DNA of 64,000 bases from Chaetoderma sp. LZ-2023a (Eukaryota; Mollusca; Caudofoveata; Chaetodermatida; Chaetodermatidae), in the NCBI GenBank assembly GCA_034401795.1, contig CM067360.1:117589572-117653571 (forward strand), read 5' to 3'. The notes under the pieces are model-generated. The model ran no database searches and had not been told where the DNA came from. It saw only the letters and a list, made by a program, of their open reading frames with translations. Shown here piece by piece: positions 54,200 to 64,000 of this stretch. Both the position numbers and the translations under genes were made by a program. The first letter of the stretch is position 1. Each line of letters opens with the position of its first letter.

Positions 54200-54460
54200 A
54201 AGAAATTGCATATCTGCTGAATTTACCATGTACCTGAATCTTGTTGAATTTAAAAAAAGCTAATTTGGCTGGAAACTGTTACTGTCATATCACCGGCCCT
54301 ATGAGATTGACATTATTCAACATGTTATCCATAATTTTAATTTCTGTTAATTCACGTTTCAATGTTTCAAATCGAGCATAACATGCATACAGAGTGGGCG
54401 GAGCTTAGCAAGCAATGGGCGGATCATAGCTAGAAATTGATCCATCATTTACACCATGCC
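54200..54460 (+). mobile_element. Family A MITE, highly degenerate
   Basis: GTTGAATTTAAAAAAAGCTAATTTGG-like core traces, and AGTGGGCGGAGCTTAGCAAG then ATGGGCGGATCATAGC. Confidence 0.5.
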
Positions 54461-54639
54461 TTTGTTGATTAATAAACTCGTCTGCATTGTGTCAGACTTG
54501 TACGAGCGGCACTAAACATATGTTTCTTTCGCTGAACTGAGGAACATACCAATGGCACAATCCCGCAAAACACTTTATATCCAATCATACCCACATATAA
54601 TTCATCATCTGATCTTGTCATCTGAATGGCAATCAAGAG

Positions 54640-54905
54640 GTTAAATTATAAGTTATGTCCACTTAACACTTTCATGTCTACGTCGGCCAAACGGCCCTAT
54701 GCAGTGGCCTTGAGGACTGTGCATGTGCATGTGCAGGTCAAGGAAAACATATTTTTGAAGACTTATCACTTGAATGACTGGCGCGCTTACCGAGTCAATG
54801 CTTCCGGTGGTAAATCTTCAAAGATAGCTTTTTTCTTGGCCTTCAAATTGACATTTAATAAGAAAATGTTTATGTTTTCTTGAGCAAAGTTAGCGATTAA
54901 AGGAT
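54640..54905 (+). mobile_element. Family B MITE copy
   Basis: CACTTGAATGACTGGCGCGC with a damaged second stem (CGAGTCAATGCTTCCGGTGG). CTTCAAATTGACATT arm at the right. Confidence 0.65.
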
Positions 54906-55119
54906 TAACATTACAAATGATACGCTATGCTACCATAATTCATAGCAGTCATCGTCAACTAGGCTACACATCTCAGAAAACTAGATTACGTACTAACACA
55001 TACACATATTGCTACTCTTCTTTAAATGGGCACGCGATGAGACTAAATGATGCAAATACCTGTATAACAAACTATGTTCATGCTTTAACCGTCACATATG
55101 TTCAAGCAAATTTAAATTT

Positions 55120-55445
55120 TCTTATCGAATTATGTCCATTGGCAGAGGAAAAGAAAATTTAAAACAATGTACTATTGGAATGACTGGCTCTTTTATCTAG
55201 CCAGTTATTTTAGTGGTACATTTCCAAAAATTGAGATCTCTTGTTCTGCAAACAGACATTTCGCAATGCCCACTACACACGCCGCTTGTTGCCGACTTGA
55301 GTAATAACGGCTTAAATGGCCACCTCTCTTTCCTAACAACTTTTGCGTGGTGCCAGCCATTCTTGTGGTGATTTAAAAATAAGCTCTTCTCCGGACCTGT
55401 AAATGAGCATTCCTCAAGAGCGCTGCAGAGGTTGAATTTGGTCAA
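55120..55445 (+). mobile_element. Family B MITE copy
   Basis: The core is CTATTGGAATGACTGGCTCT mirrored by CTAGCCAGTTATTTTAGTGG (55168-55218). The second part 55340-55440 repeats the right arm (AAATGAGCATTCCTCAAGA). Confidence 0.7.
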
Positions 55446-55969
55446 CTGCGGGATGTAAAGCTTAAGAACGGTAATTTTAAGAAACGATTTCTTAGCCTCA
55501 GCGCTGTCAGTTCGTTAAAACGCGTAGAGGGTATGCGCGTGCTAGTCTATGTATTGACAGAGCACGAGTAGCGTGTCCAAGAGCGAGTGGCGCTTTTAGT
55601 GTGCTGAGTAGGCACTTCTTAATTCTTAAATAATTATTTGTTTCTGTTGAATCTGGTATCAATCAACACCAGAATTCGATGGGCTTCTCAACTCTATATA
55701 CCGTTTTAAAATTGGTTTAGAAATGGCCGAGTTATCGCCGTCTTTCTCCGTTAAATTATTCTCAAAACGTTTCTGTAACGGTGCAATCGCATATCTATAG
55801 CTAAATAACCATTGATTTGAGTACACGTGACGTAGTACGTCATCTACACATCTATGTCTATCATAATATTTAGATAGATGTGTATACGTCACAGATTTCC
55901 ACCACTCTGATGGGCTGGTTCAGCTAAATTCTCATTGTTGAAGCAGTCAGGTTCTGACGTTGCCGCGAG

Positions 55970-55977
55970 TATAAAAG
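55970..55977 (+). promoter_or_regulatory. TATA box (TATAAAAG) upstream of 2.2-kb repeat copy A
   Basis: GCGAGTATAAAAGGGG. A GC-rich hairpin GTCGGCCGGGGGCCGAC follows at about 56009, where a transcript start or leader would be expected. A second such box precedes repeat copy B. Confidence 0.5.
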
Positions 55978-56211
55978 GGGATGATTTCATCAAATCGAGA
56001 GCGTCGTCGGCCGGGGGCCGACCAGTCAGGAGCCGCCCAAGCACGGGATCCTGACTGAATAACTGGAGCACCGAAGACGGAATTCAGCATCATCTCTGTG
56101 CGTCACAACTTCCAGTTCAGCTCGGACCACAACAGTTTTCGGGCCACCGCACCGTGAATTAGATCATCATAGTGTAACCTGTTCTTGTTTAATTAATAAC
56201 TGAATAGGAAC

Positions 56212-58362
56212 TATTTAACGGTGGACCCTTACGGTCCAGTTATGTAATTCTACATGACGTAGCGCCAGCGATGTTCATTGGTGGATAACTCACCAGATCT
56301 GCCAGCCACGCCGAAAAGTGGATATTCAACCACCAAACTGCATGTCGTGTGTGATAGTTTAGCGTTTCGACCGCAGCCAAGTACACTTTGCTCGGGGCGC
56401 TACAAGAGCTATTTGACGCACCCCGCACCGTTAAGTGTAAATAAGTATATCTCAATTAGAACTGTATCAATAACCCTCTCTGTTAATGGGTTATCTTAAC
56501 TTTACAACTCACCGTTGTTATAACGGGAACTTTCATATTTACCGTATTATTGTGTAGAACCTAGTAGTTATTCGGTAGACTTTACTTATAACTGTGTTAT
56601 ACTCTCCTGAGATCGTACTGAGATCGTTCTGGAACAACATACGTGATCCCTGTCTTGCGGAGCAACGGCATGCGGAGACAACATCCAGCTTCGAGACAAC
56701 GTGTCGACTCACGTCACGGTTCTAGTGACGTCTCAATTTCAGTAACATGGTAGCCCGCAACTAAGACTGGCTACTGGGTATTCAAGTAACTATACATGAT
56801 ATATCTTTAATTACATATTTAATTATTCATTAGTTACTCGTTTAATTATTCTTTAAATTACCGTATTTTCCTCTGTAAAAGGTACCGAAAACTAACAGGC
56901 ACCTTCCCGGTCTTAGGACCGCAATTTATAAGTTCTTTATTATTACTGTTCATATTTATTCTTGTTTACTGTAAGGTGTTTTACTAACCGCACCGTATTA
57001 GGTCTATTAACCTATATTATTACTGTTCTAATCAATTCACAGCGTTCTGAATGTTGTTAGTTCGTTATATGGCAAGCAACCATCAGTTGATATGTTTTGT
57101 TTATTTATAGAAAACTTAGGACCGCAGTGAATTTAGGGAATACTAGACAGCAACATTTATATATGCATCACCTTTTCCCGCCACCGCCATGTTTCACTAA
57201 GGTCGCTGTCCGTGCTATTAACTCTGTTTTGCCCGGCATGCTACCGACTAAACCTTTCTATTTAGCTCGATAGGTTAGGTTTAATATGAATAGAGACAAT
57301 TTCTTCGTTAGGAGAGATATAGCGTACGCCTCTTTTCCGGTCGTTACGGTAATCTATCCCCGTACACCAGCAAGGTAGTGTTAAATTGGCCAATATACCT
57401 ACAGGGCCTCATATTTATAAAGTTATTGTCTTTCTTCATGTTCCACTGAGCCTTATGACGTCTTCATTGTTTGGATGTCCCTACCCGCACTGTGGACTGA
57501 TCCGACCCTGGGAAACTATTGGAGGTTTCCGAGCGGTGATGGCCAAGGTGCAGTGTTACATACACCTTGCCCGTATCATAAGATACTCGTTAGTTAGTGT
57601 CATTGCCAATGTAGGAAGCACAGCGAAAACGTTTTTTATTATTATAATTTCTCTTTATGTCTTTTAGGATGTATCCCCCAGACCACAGTGCATAGTTGGG
57701 CAACTTGGATATAAACCTAATGTTAGCTCCATAAGATGTAGTGATGGAAGAGATGCGCATCTCCAGCGAATTCTGTACAAATGTCTGTGTATGATGTTTG
57801 AATTGGCCACGCCCTTGTGTGAAGGACATTTGCCATCGTCATGTGATGTTTCATGTGGTTATGGAGCAAGGCACCCATAGCCTCACCGAGTTCGGACATC
57901 TTGTAATGTAACATGTCCGCTCACCGTATCCAAGGCTAGGTAGGATTCCCGCGACTTGCGTCCTAAAATAGTTCGTGTCTTTAAAAACTAAAAGGTAGGG
58001 TAGGCATAGAAGAAGGCCCGCATAAATAAAAGTGGCACCTACTAATTCAGCATCTTGGAACTACATAAGACGGTGACTTGGGAATCCCGCGAGAATCGCT
58101 TGTCTTGTCTTCACGTAAAACAGCACGCAACATTTTAGTTATAGTCTCACTAGGATGGTCCTTTCTTTACAGCACTTTTGGTTGAATACAGAGTGGCCCT
58201 TTTTGGCCTTCTCTGACCCTTCGCTTCTGTGGTGGCAGCATTTTCCTGTGATGGAGGTCCGCGCGAGGTAAGTGCCTCTCGCAAAGATCCAGTGATGGCG
58301 GCCCATGCAAGGCTACTACATCTCACCCACTTACACATCATCAAAAGTAATGCCCATGAGGT
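56212..58362. repeat. 2.2-kb direct repeat, copy A
   Basis: It starts ATTTAACGGTGGACCCTTA and ends near AAAAGTAATGCCCATGAG. It aligns throughout with 61189-63376 at roughly 90% identity, with a ~50-bp extra segment near 56370-56420 and an ~80-bp gap near 57850 relative to copy B. Borders fall abruptly. No TG...CA LTR ends, primer-binding site or polypurine tract were recognised. Confidence 0.9.
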
Positions 58363-60037
58363 GGATGACTTGGCTGTTATGATTTATGCCAGGCTCTTAG
58401 CTAAAATGACGTCAAAGGAATAATCCACGTGGATCCCTTAGCTAAAATGATGTCTAGCAGACATAACCTCCATGGTACGGTCCAGCTGGGCTACGACCCT
58501 CGCTAAGACGACCTTAATTGGCATCCAGTACTGTCTCTGCTCGGGTCAGGAGTTGGCAAGGTGTGCCTTGACTCTCTCCCGGATTATGTTCCCCTAACTT
58601 GGACAGGTCTTTATCTCAGGCATATACGGAGAGGTGCCTAGCCTAGGCTGCATCCTGTGTGGGGAACTGGGCGTCCGTCCAAAGGGTACAATCAACTGGA
58701 TTGATCAAAGTTACGACAGCATCTCTTAAGTCATCCACGCTCTAATGTAACTCTGTCCCGCCCGCGGGCTCGGCCATTACAGAGCGAAATACCAGCAGTT
58801 TCGATACATTTGACACTGCGCCACAGCACCCATCCTGCACCCAGCAGTAATAAAGATGTCACATTCTCACCACAGCGCAAGTATCATCCACAGATAACCA
58901 GCCGCGCATACCAATCAAAATCACCAATATGTCAGGAACACAGACACTCAGGTCGATTGTATTCACAATCTCCATACGACGGCATTGTAATTGTAAAAAT
59001 TGTGGCACTAATATGTCCGAGTTGTAGTGTAATTATATATATATATATTAATATGTCTGGTCTAGGTAGGGATGAGTCTAGTTCTACCCATCGAGGATAA
59101 TGCTTGGCAGCCCACCCACTCAGAAAACACAGATATCTTGGCAGGGTCAGTAACTTTGATGCACCACATGAATAGACCTGTTTAAACCACACATCAAATT
59201 ACCTACAGCTTTACTGTTATATTTTTGATTAAGAACACAACTGCTCTACCGTGTATACAGATCATTACGCATGGGCCGATAAAGCGGCATAAAAAATCTA
59301 ACAGTATAATTACAAAGATAATTTAAAAAATTCTCTTACCCGCGTTCCAGCCCATAATCAACATAGGCTGAGAACTATCTATTACAGACAAACAGAAGAC
59401 GCATGTATAAGAACTAGCGCAATACAGGGACATTATTTCATAAAAGATTCATGATAGAACATATATTTCCATTTGCGTATCTACAAAGAATATACATCAG
59501 CAGTATTATTTCGGCCATTGCCATAAACAGCATCTAAGTCTCCGATCAAAACATGTTTTCAAGAGCCACGTGACTTTTACTGCTATTTCCAGAAAATTGG
59601 ATTAAGCACTTTAAACAAATGAGCCGCCAAAATACCCGACTACCACCACGTGATGGAGGAGCGGCGAGGGCAAGTCGGGGGTAATTACCGCTGACCTTAC
59701 CAGGCTCCCATACCCCCCAGCGGGTGCTCCAGCCTGAAATTAGAGGAGGCGAGTTTATAAGCATCCAATCTGAAAAACCGACTCACACTAATTAAAAGCT
59801 GAGCTTCCACAGGAATAAGTAGTTCCTAGTTTTACTTGGATCGGAAACTTATATTTTAAGCAGAGTGAAGGCGAAGTTTATCAGCTAATCTCCTTACAAT
59901 TAAAAATACTCCCTGTATATGGGAGGAAATATTTATGTGACTACGTGAAAATAAGAGTCAACACTTTCCACATAGGGTCTGACGAAATCACCCATAAACT
60001 TTCAGGTGTGGCCACCTCCTGTGACGTCACTAATCTG
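58363..60037. other. Internal segment between the 2.2-kb repeats, first part
   Basis: A decayed minus-strand reading lies at 58780-58435 with coherent stretches in two frames (SVDDLRDAVVTLINPVDCTL and then PEQRQYWMPIKVVLARVV), separated by frame changes and stops. I do not recognise the family. An (AT)n run lies at 59036-59050. The remainder is unassigned. Confidence 0.35.
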
Positions 60038-60047
60038 TATAAAAAGG
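60022..60047 (+). promoter_or_regulatory. CRE plus TATA promoter-like sequence
   Basis: TGACGTCA at 60022-60029 and TATAAAAAGG at 60038-60047, only 8 bp apart. Two pyrimidine-rich candidate initiators follow within 40 bp. It precedes the ORFs at 60416-61265 and repeat copy B. Confidence 0.45.
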
Positions 60048-60415
60048 AGGTGTGGGCTCTGAAACTTCGTCTTCCCGATCAATTTGACACTAGGGAAGAT
60101 CACAGCACTAGGTTACTTTCGTGTCTCAAACTAAATGCTACTAAATCTTATTATTTCTTTCTTCTTATATTATGCTTGGCATGTATTAATTAAAAAGTGT
60201 TAGATTATGAAGTATAGGTTAGGTAACCCGCACCGTCACTATGCGGGAGCAGGATGTTTCTCGAGCAAGATTAGGCTCTCTCAGCCTCTAAAGAGTCTAC
60301 ATCACCAGTACGTGCGGACAGGTTTTCCTGTGGCGTTCTTCTACCTGATGGACAACATTGTGACAGCACCTTCACATGAAATACGGATAGAGAACTGCAC
60401 GTCAATCAGTACGTT

Positions 60416-61265
60416 GTGCTTCAGCACGCATTCTGTGCCAGTTGCCAGTACTTGTTTTATGCAACGCGTTACGGTGTGACACACGCAACTAAATACAAGC
60501 ATCGTGTGTTAAAAGTGACTTTAATCACGGGAGAAGAAAGTGAAGATCCGGCAGTGTTAGCAGATAAGTTCGAACAGAGACTACCAGTTATAGTACTCCT
60601 GGCAGAAAGGATGGCGCGAACAACGGACACCATGCGACGTCAGGCCATTGCTACAAGGCACCGTTCCATCACCACCGCCACCGACTCTATTGCACGTCAC
60701 GTTCCCGGACATTTAGCCGCCATCACCACACCATCATCAGCAGCAGCCCATCCGGTACCCAGTGCAAGCCAGGCACCAACATCGCCCACATGACCTATAC
60801 CCGCAGCAACAGCAGACCGGGAGTCACCAGCATCCGTCACCACAGCCGCAGCATCATCAGCAATACCGCAGGTCTCCAGCATTCTCGGCAGCCACAGCTA
60901 TCAGAAATCCCATCCCGTTAATCACGTCACCACCAGATACAGAGTACCCTCGGTCACCATCTCCAGGTGATTACATGATAGAAGAAGTTGACCAACGCAC
61001 AACAACCACCGGCATCAACAGTACCACCGTCATCATCACGACAATGCACCAGCATCACCGACTGCAGGATCCAGCAATCAAGAGGAGCACCATGCCGGAC
61101 CGTCCGTATTCAGGGAAGAGGAGAATCGCCCACACAAAGGCGATCAAATCAGTTCCACGTGTCACCGCTAGTCGTCTCCTGAAGGAAATATTTAACGGTG
61201 GACCCTTAATGTCCAGTTATGTAATTCTACATGACGTAGAGCCAGCGATGTTCTTTAGTGGATAA
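60416..61265 (+). CDS. Hypothetical His/Gln/Pro-rich coding region in two overlapping frames
   Basis: The frame 60416-60793 includes DKFEQRLPVIVLLAERMART and then DTMRRQAIATRHRSITTATD, helical and reminiscent of the C-terminal helix of Myb-like transposon proteins. From 60762 another frame continues with PQQQQTGSHQHPSPQPQHHQ and a basic end (YSGKRRIAHTKAIK). A frameshift between them or an intron is possible. It runs into repeat copy B at 61189. Function unknown. Confidence 0.25.
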
Positions 61266-63376
61266 CTCACCGGATCTTCCAGCCACACCGAAAAGTGGAT
61301 ATTCAACCACCACACTGCATGTCGTGTGTGATAGTTTAACGTTTCGACCGCAGCTCATCACCGTTAAGTTTAAATAAGTTTATCTTAATTACAACTGTAT
61401 CAATAACCCTCTCTGTTAATGGATTATCTTAGCTTTACAACTCATCGTTGTTATAATGGGAACGTTCATATTTACCGTATTATTGTGGAGAATGTACTAG
61501 TTATTCAGTAGACTTTACTTATAACTGTATTATACTGTCCGGAGATCGTACCACTACCGTCCTGGAACAACATACGGGAATCCCTGTCTTGTGGAGCAAC
61601 CGCATGCGGAGACAACATCCAGCTTCCAGACAATGTGTCGACTCATGTCACGGTTCTAGTGACGTCTCAATTTCAGTAACATGGTAGCCCGCAACTAAGA
61701 ATGGCTACTGGGTATTCAAGTAACTATACATGATATGTCTTTAATTACATCTTTAATTATTCATTAGTTACTCGTTTAATTATTCTTTAAATTACGGTAT
61801 TTTCCTCTGTAAAAGGTACCGTTGACTAACAGGCACCTTCCCTGTCTTAGGACCGCAATTTATACGTTCTTTATTATTACTGTTCATATTTATCCTTGTT
61901 TACTGTAATGTATTTTACTAACCGCACCGTATTAGGTCTATCAACCTATATTATTACTGTTCTAATCAATTGACATAATGTCACCATTCTGTATTTGGTT
62001 AGTTAGGTATTTGGCAAGCAGCCATCAGTTGATATGTTTTGTTTATTTATAGAAAACTTAGGACCGCAGTGCATTTAGGGAATACTAGACGGCATCATTT
62101 ATATATGCATCACCTTTTCCCGCCAACGTCATGTTTCACTAAGGTCGCTGTCCGTGCTATTAACTCTGTGATTCCCGGCATGCTAATGACTAAACCTTTC
62201 TATTCAGCTTGATAGGATAGGTTTAATATGATTAGAGACAATTTCTTCGTTAGGAGACATATAGTGTACGCATCTTTTCCAGTCATTACTGTAATCTAGC
62301 CCCGTACACCGGCAAGGTAGTGTTAAATTGGCCAATATACTTATAGGGCCTCATATTTATAAAGTTATTCTCTTTCTTCATGTTCCACTACGCCTTATGG
62401 TTTCTTAATTGCTTGGATGTCCCTATCCACACCGTGGACTGATCTGACCATGGGAAACTATTGGAGGTTTCCGAGCGGTGATGTCCAAGGCGCGGTGTTA
62501 CATACACCTCCCCTGTATCTTAGGATATTCGTTAGTTAGTGTCATTGCCAATGTAGGAAGCACTGCGAAAACATTATTATTATCACTTCTCTTTATGTCT
62601 TTTAGGATGTATCTCCCGCACCATAGTGCATATTTGGGCAACTTGGATATAAACATAATCTTAGGTCAAACACTTAGCTCCATAAGATGTGGTGACGATC
62701 GAGATGCGCATCTCCACCGAATTCTGTACAAATGTCTGGGCATGATGTTGGAATCGGCCACGTCCCTGCGGGAAGGACATTTGCAGTGGATATTCGTCTC
62801 TCTAATCCCCACCGTAACGACAGGTCAATTGGAATAATCTGCTTGTGTAAGAAGGTAACCATTGTCCTGTGATGTTTCATGTGGTTACGGAGCAAGGCAC
62901 CCGGAGCCTCACCAAGTTCGGACGTCTTGTAACGTAACATGTACGCTCACCATATCCAAAGCTAGGTAGGATTCCCGCCACTTGCAGCCTAAAATTGTTT
63001 GTGTCTTTAAAAACTAAACGGTAGGATAGGCATAGAAGAAGGCCCACATAAATAAACGCGACACCTGCTAATTCAGCATCTTGGAACTACATAAGACGGT
63101 GACTTGGGAATCCCGCGAGAATCACTTGTCTTGTCTTCACGTAAAACAGCAAGCAACATTTTAGTTATAGTTTCACTAGGATGGTCTTTTCTTTACAACA
63201 CGTTTGGTTGAATACAGAGTGGCCCTGTTTGACCTTCTCTGTCCCTCCGCTTCTGAGGTGGCAGCATTTTCCTGTGAGGGAGGCCCACGGGAGCCTCTCG
63301 CAAGAATCCAGTGACGGCGGCCCGCGCGAGGCTACTACTTCTCACCCAAAGACACAGAATCAGAAGTAATGCCCGT
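61189..63376. repeat. 2.2-kb direct repeat, copy B
   Basis: Same start motif as copy A, ending near CAGAAGTAATGCCCGTG. The sequences before and after the two copies are unrelated, so this is a duplicated block rather than a simple tandem. Confidence 0.9.
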
Positions 63377-63704
63377 GTGAGGCACAACGCCTCTCGCCAC
63401 TCAGGATTTTATTTTCTTTCCTTTTCCTTTTCAGCATAGAGGTATACTAGCTTATATTAAGTTAATTACTGATATCGTATGCGGGAGCCTCGTTTACCGG
63501 GGTACCTCTGCGGACGTGCTCGTCTGTGTGGTACCTCCGACGACTCCACGTTTAAAGCTTCATCAGGCTGTCTCTATGTTATGTAGTATTTAATTATCAT
63601 TGTATCATACAAACTTATACGGTTTGTTTAAATATACTTAATTACGTTTAGTTACTTCAGGTCACCCTTAAAAATCTTGTAATTCCATAGATCACGAAAT
63701 TGCT

Positions 63705-64000
63705 ATGGACAGGCATACCGGTGACACATATTCATGGGCTAACACTGTACAATGTAATGTTAGCGGCGATGGTCGCATGACACCACCGGAACGATTGAGT
63801 TCCACCGGCCTTAGGAGCTGGTCCTTGTTTCACGCTGGTCAGCGTAGTTCGGAATCCGCAATCCCGAGACCAGGACCTAGCCAACATCATCATTCGTTGT
63901 GCACAAGTGGTGCAGCGTACGCCTCACAACGACCCGACATGACACGGCGAGCTACACTTCCACATTTGGATCTCTTGATCAAACTACTGGACATATGCAA
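63705..64000 (+). CDS. Open frame running off the window edge, unrecognised
   Basis: ATG at 63705 opens 98 codons without a stop (MDRHTGDTYSWANTVQCNVS..., later LRSWSLFHAGQRSSESAI and TLPHLDLLIKLLDIC). A pyrimidine-rich acceptor-like sequence (TTTCCTTTTCCTTTTCAG) ends at about 63434, so a spliced leader exon is possible. It could be the first ORF of a further mobile element. No family recognised. Confidence 0.3.
   Translation, partial: MDRHTGDTYSWANTVQCNVSGDGRMTPPERLSSTGLRSWSLFHAGQRSSESAIPRPGPSQHHHSLCTSGAAYASQRPDMTRRATLPHLDLLIKLLDIC

Noticed and set aside
58141-58423. Overlapping plus and minus ORFs at the end of 2.2-kb repeat copy A (and 63181-63387 in copy B)
   Set aside because: Frames diverge between the two copies after about 40 codons with stops in one, and no family was recognised.

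Overview
This window is eukaryotic, from an invertebrate animal. It has one multi-exon gene with GT/AG introns, TATA-box promoters, non-LTR retrotransposons, Harbinger-type DNA transposon genes and many foldback MITEs. No operons, ribosome-binding sites or bacterial genes are visible. The LINE types and the mosaic of microsatellites would fit a mollusc, another lophotrochozoan or a lancelet. I cannot name the species from sequence alone.

Layout. 1-4540: two decayed LINEs in tandem. 4690-5380: a trinucleotide microsatellite cluster. 5770-15230: no convincing gene, but dense MITEs of several foldback families (called A to G here). 15360-17050: a polypyrimidine tract followed by a degenerate ~285-bp tandem array. 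17513-22449: a 4.94-kb DNA transposon ('element F') with 30-bp terminal inverted repeats and an AAAT target duplication. It carries a broken transposase-like gene whose N-terminal half contains fifteen 66-bp tandem repeats. 24093-38866: the only host gene I can support, seven exons of a secreted histidine phosphatase of the MINPP1 (multiple inositol polyphosphate phosphatase) family. It has an RHGTRFP catalytic motif, a Gly/Asn/Gln/Pro-rich repeat tail and a GPI-anchor-like C-terminus; its first coding exon(s) are not securely found. Its introns are full of family A, B, C, D and G MITEs and a LINE remnant. 39-48 kb: more MITEs, a duplicated 230-bp repeat, a tRNA-like inverted pair, GCAC/GGGA satellites and a LINE remnant with an internal inversion. 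48.7-51.5 kb: a decayed PIF/Harbinger transposon with a Myb/SANT-like gene and a convergent DDE transposase. 51.5-55.5 kb: MITEs and simple repeats. 55.9-64 kb: two ~2.2-kb direct repeats (about 90% alike) around a 2.8-kb internal part, each copy preceded by a TATA promoter-like sequence, then an open frame running off the window.

How it works together. Apart from the phosphatase, nearly everything recognisable is mobile DNA. Family A MITEs (about 25 copies or fragments) carry clusters of the palindrome TGACGTCA (the CREB/ATF site) in one arm and a large central palindrome, so they spread candidate regulatory sites through and around the phosphatase gene. The most novel-looking items are element F, the GPI-tailed phosphatase, the CRE-carrying MITE family and the 2.2-kb repeat pair. 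None of these could be searched against databases here, and all homology statements rest on motif recognition.
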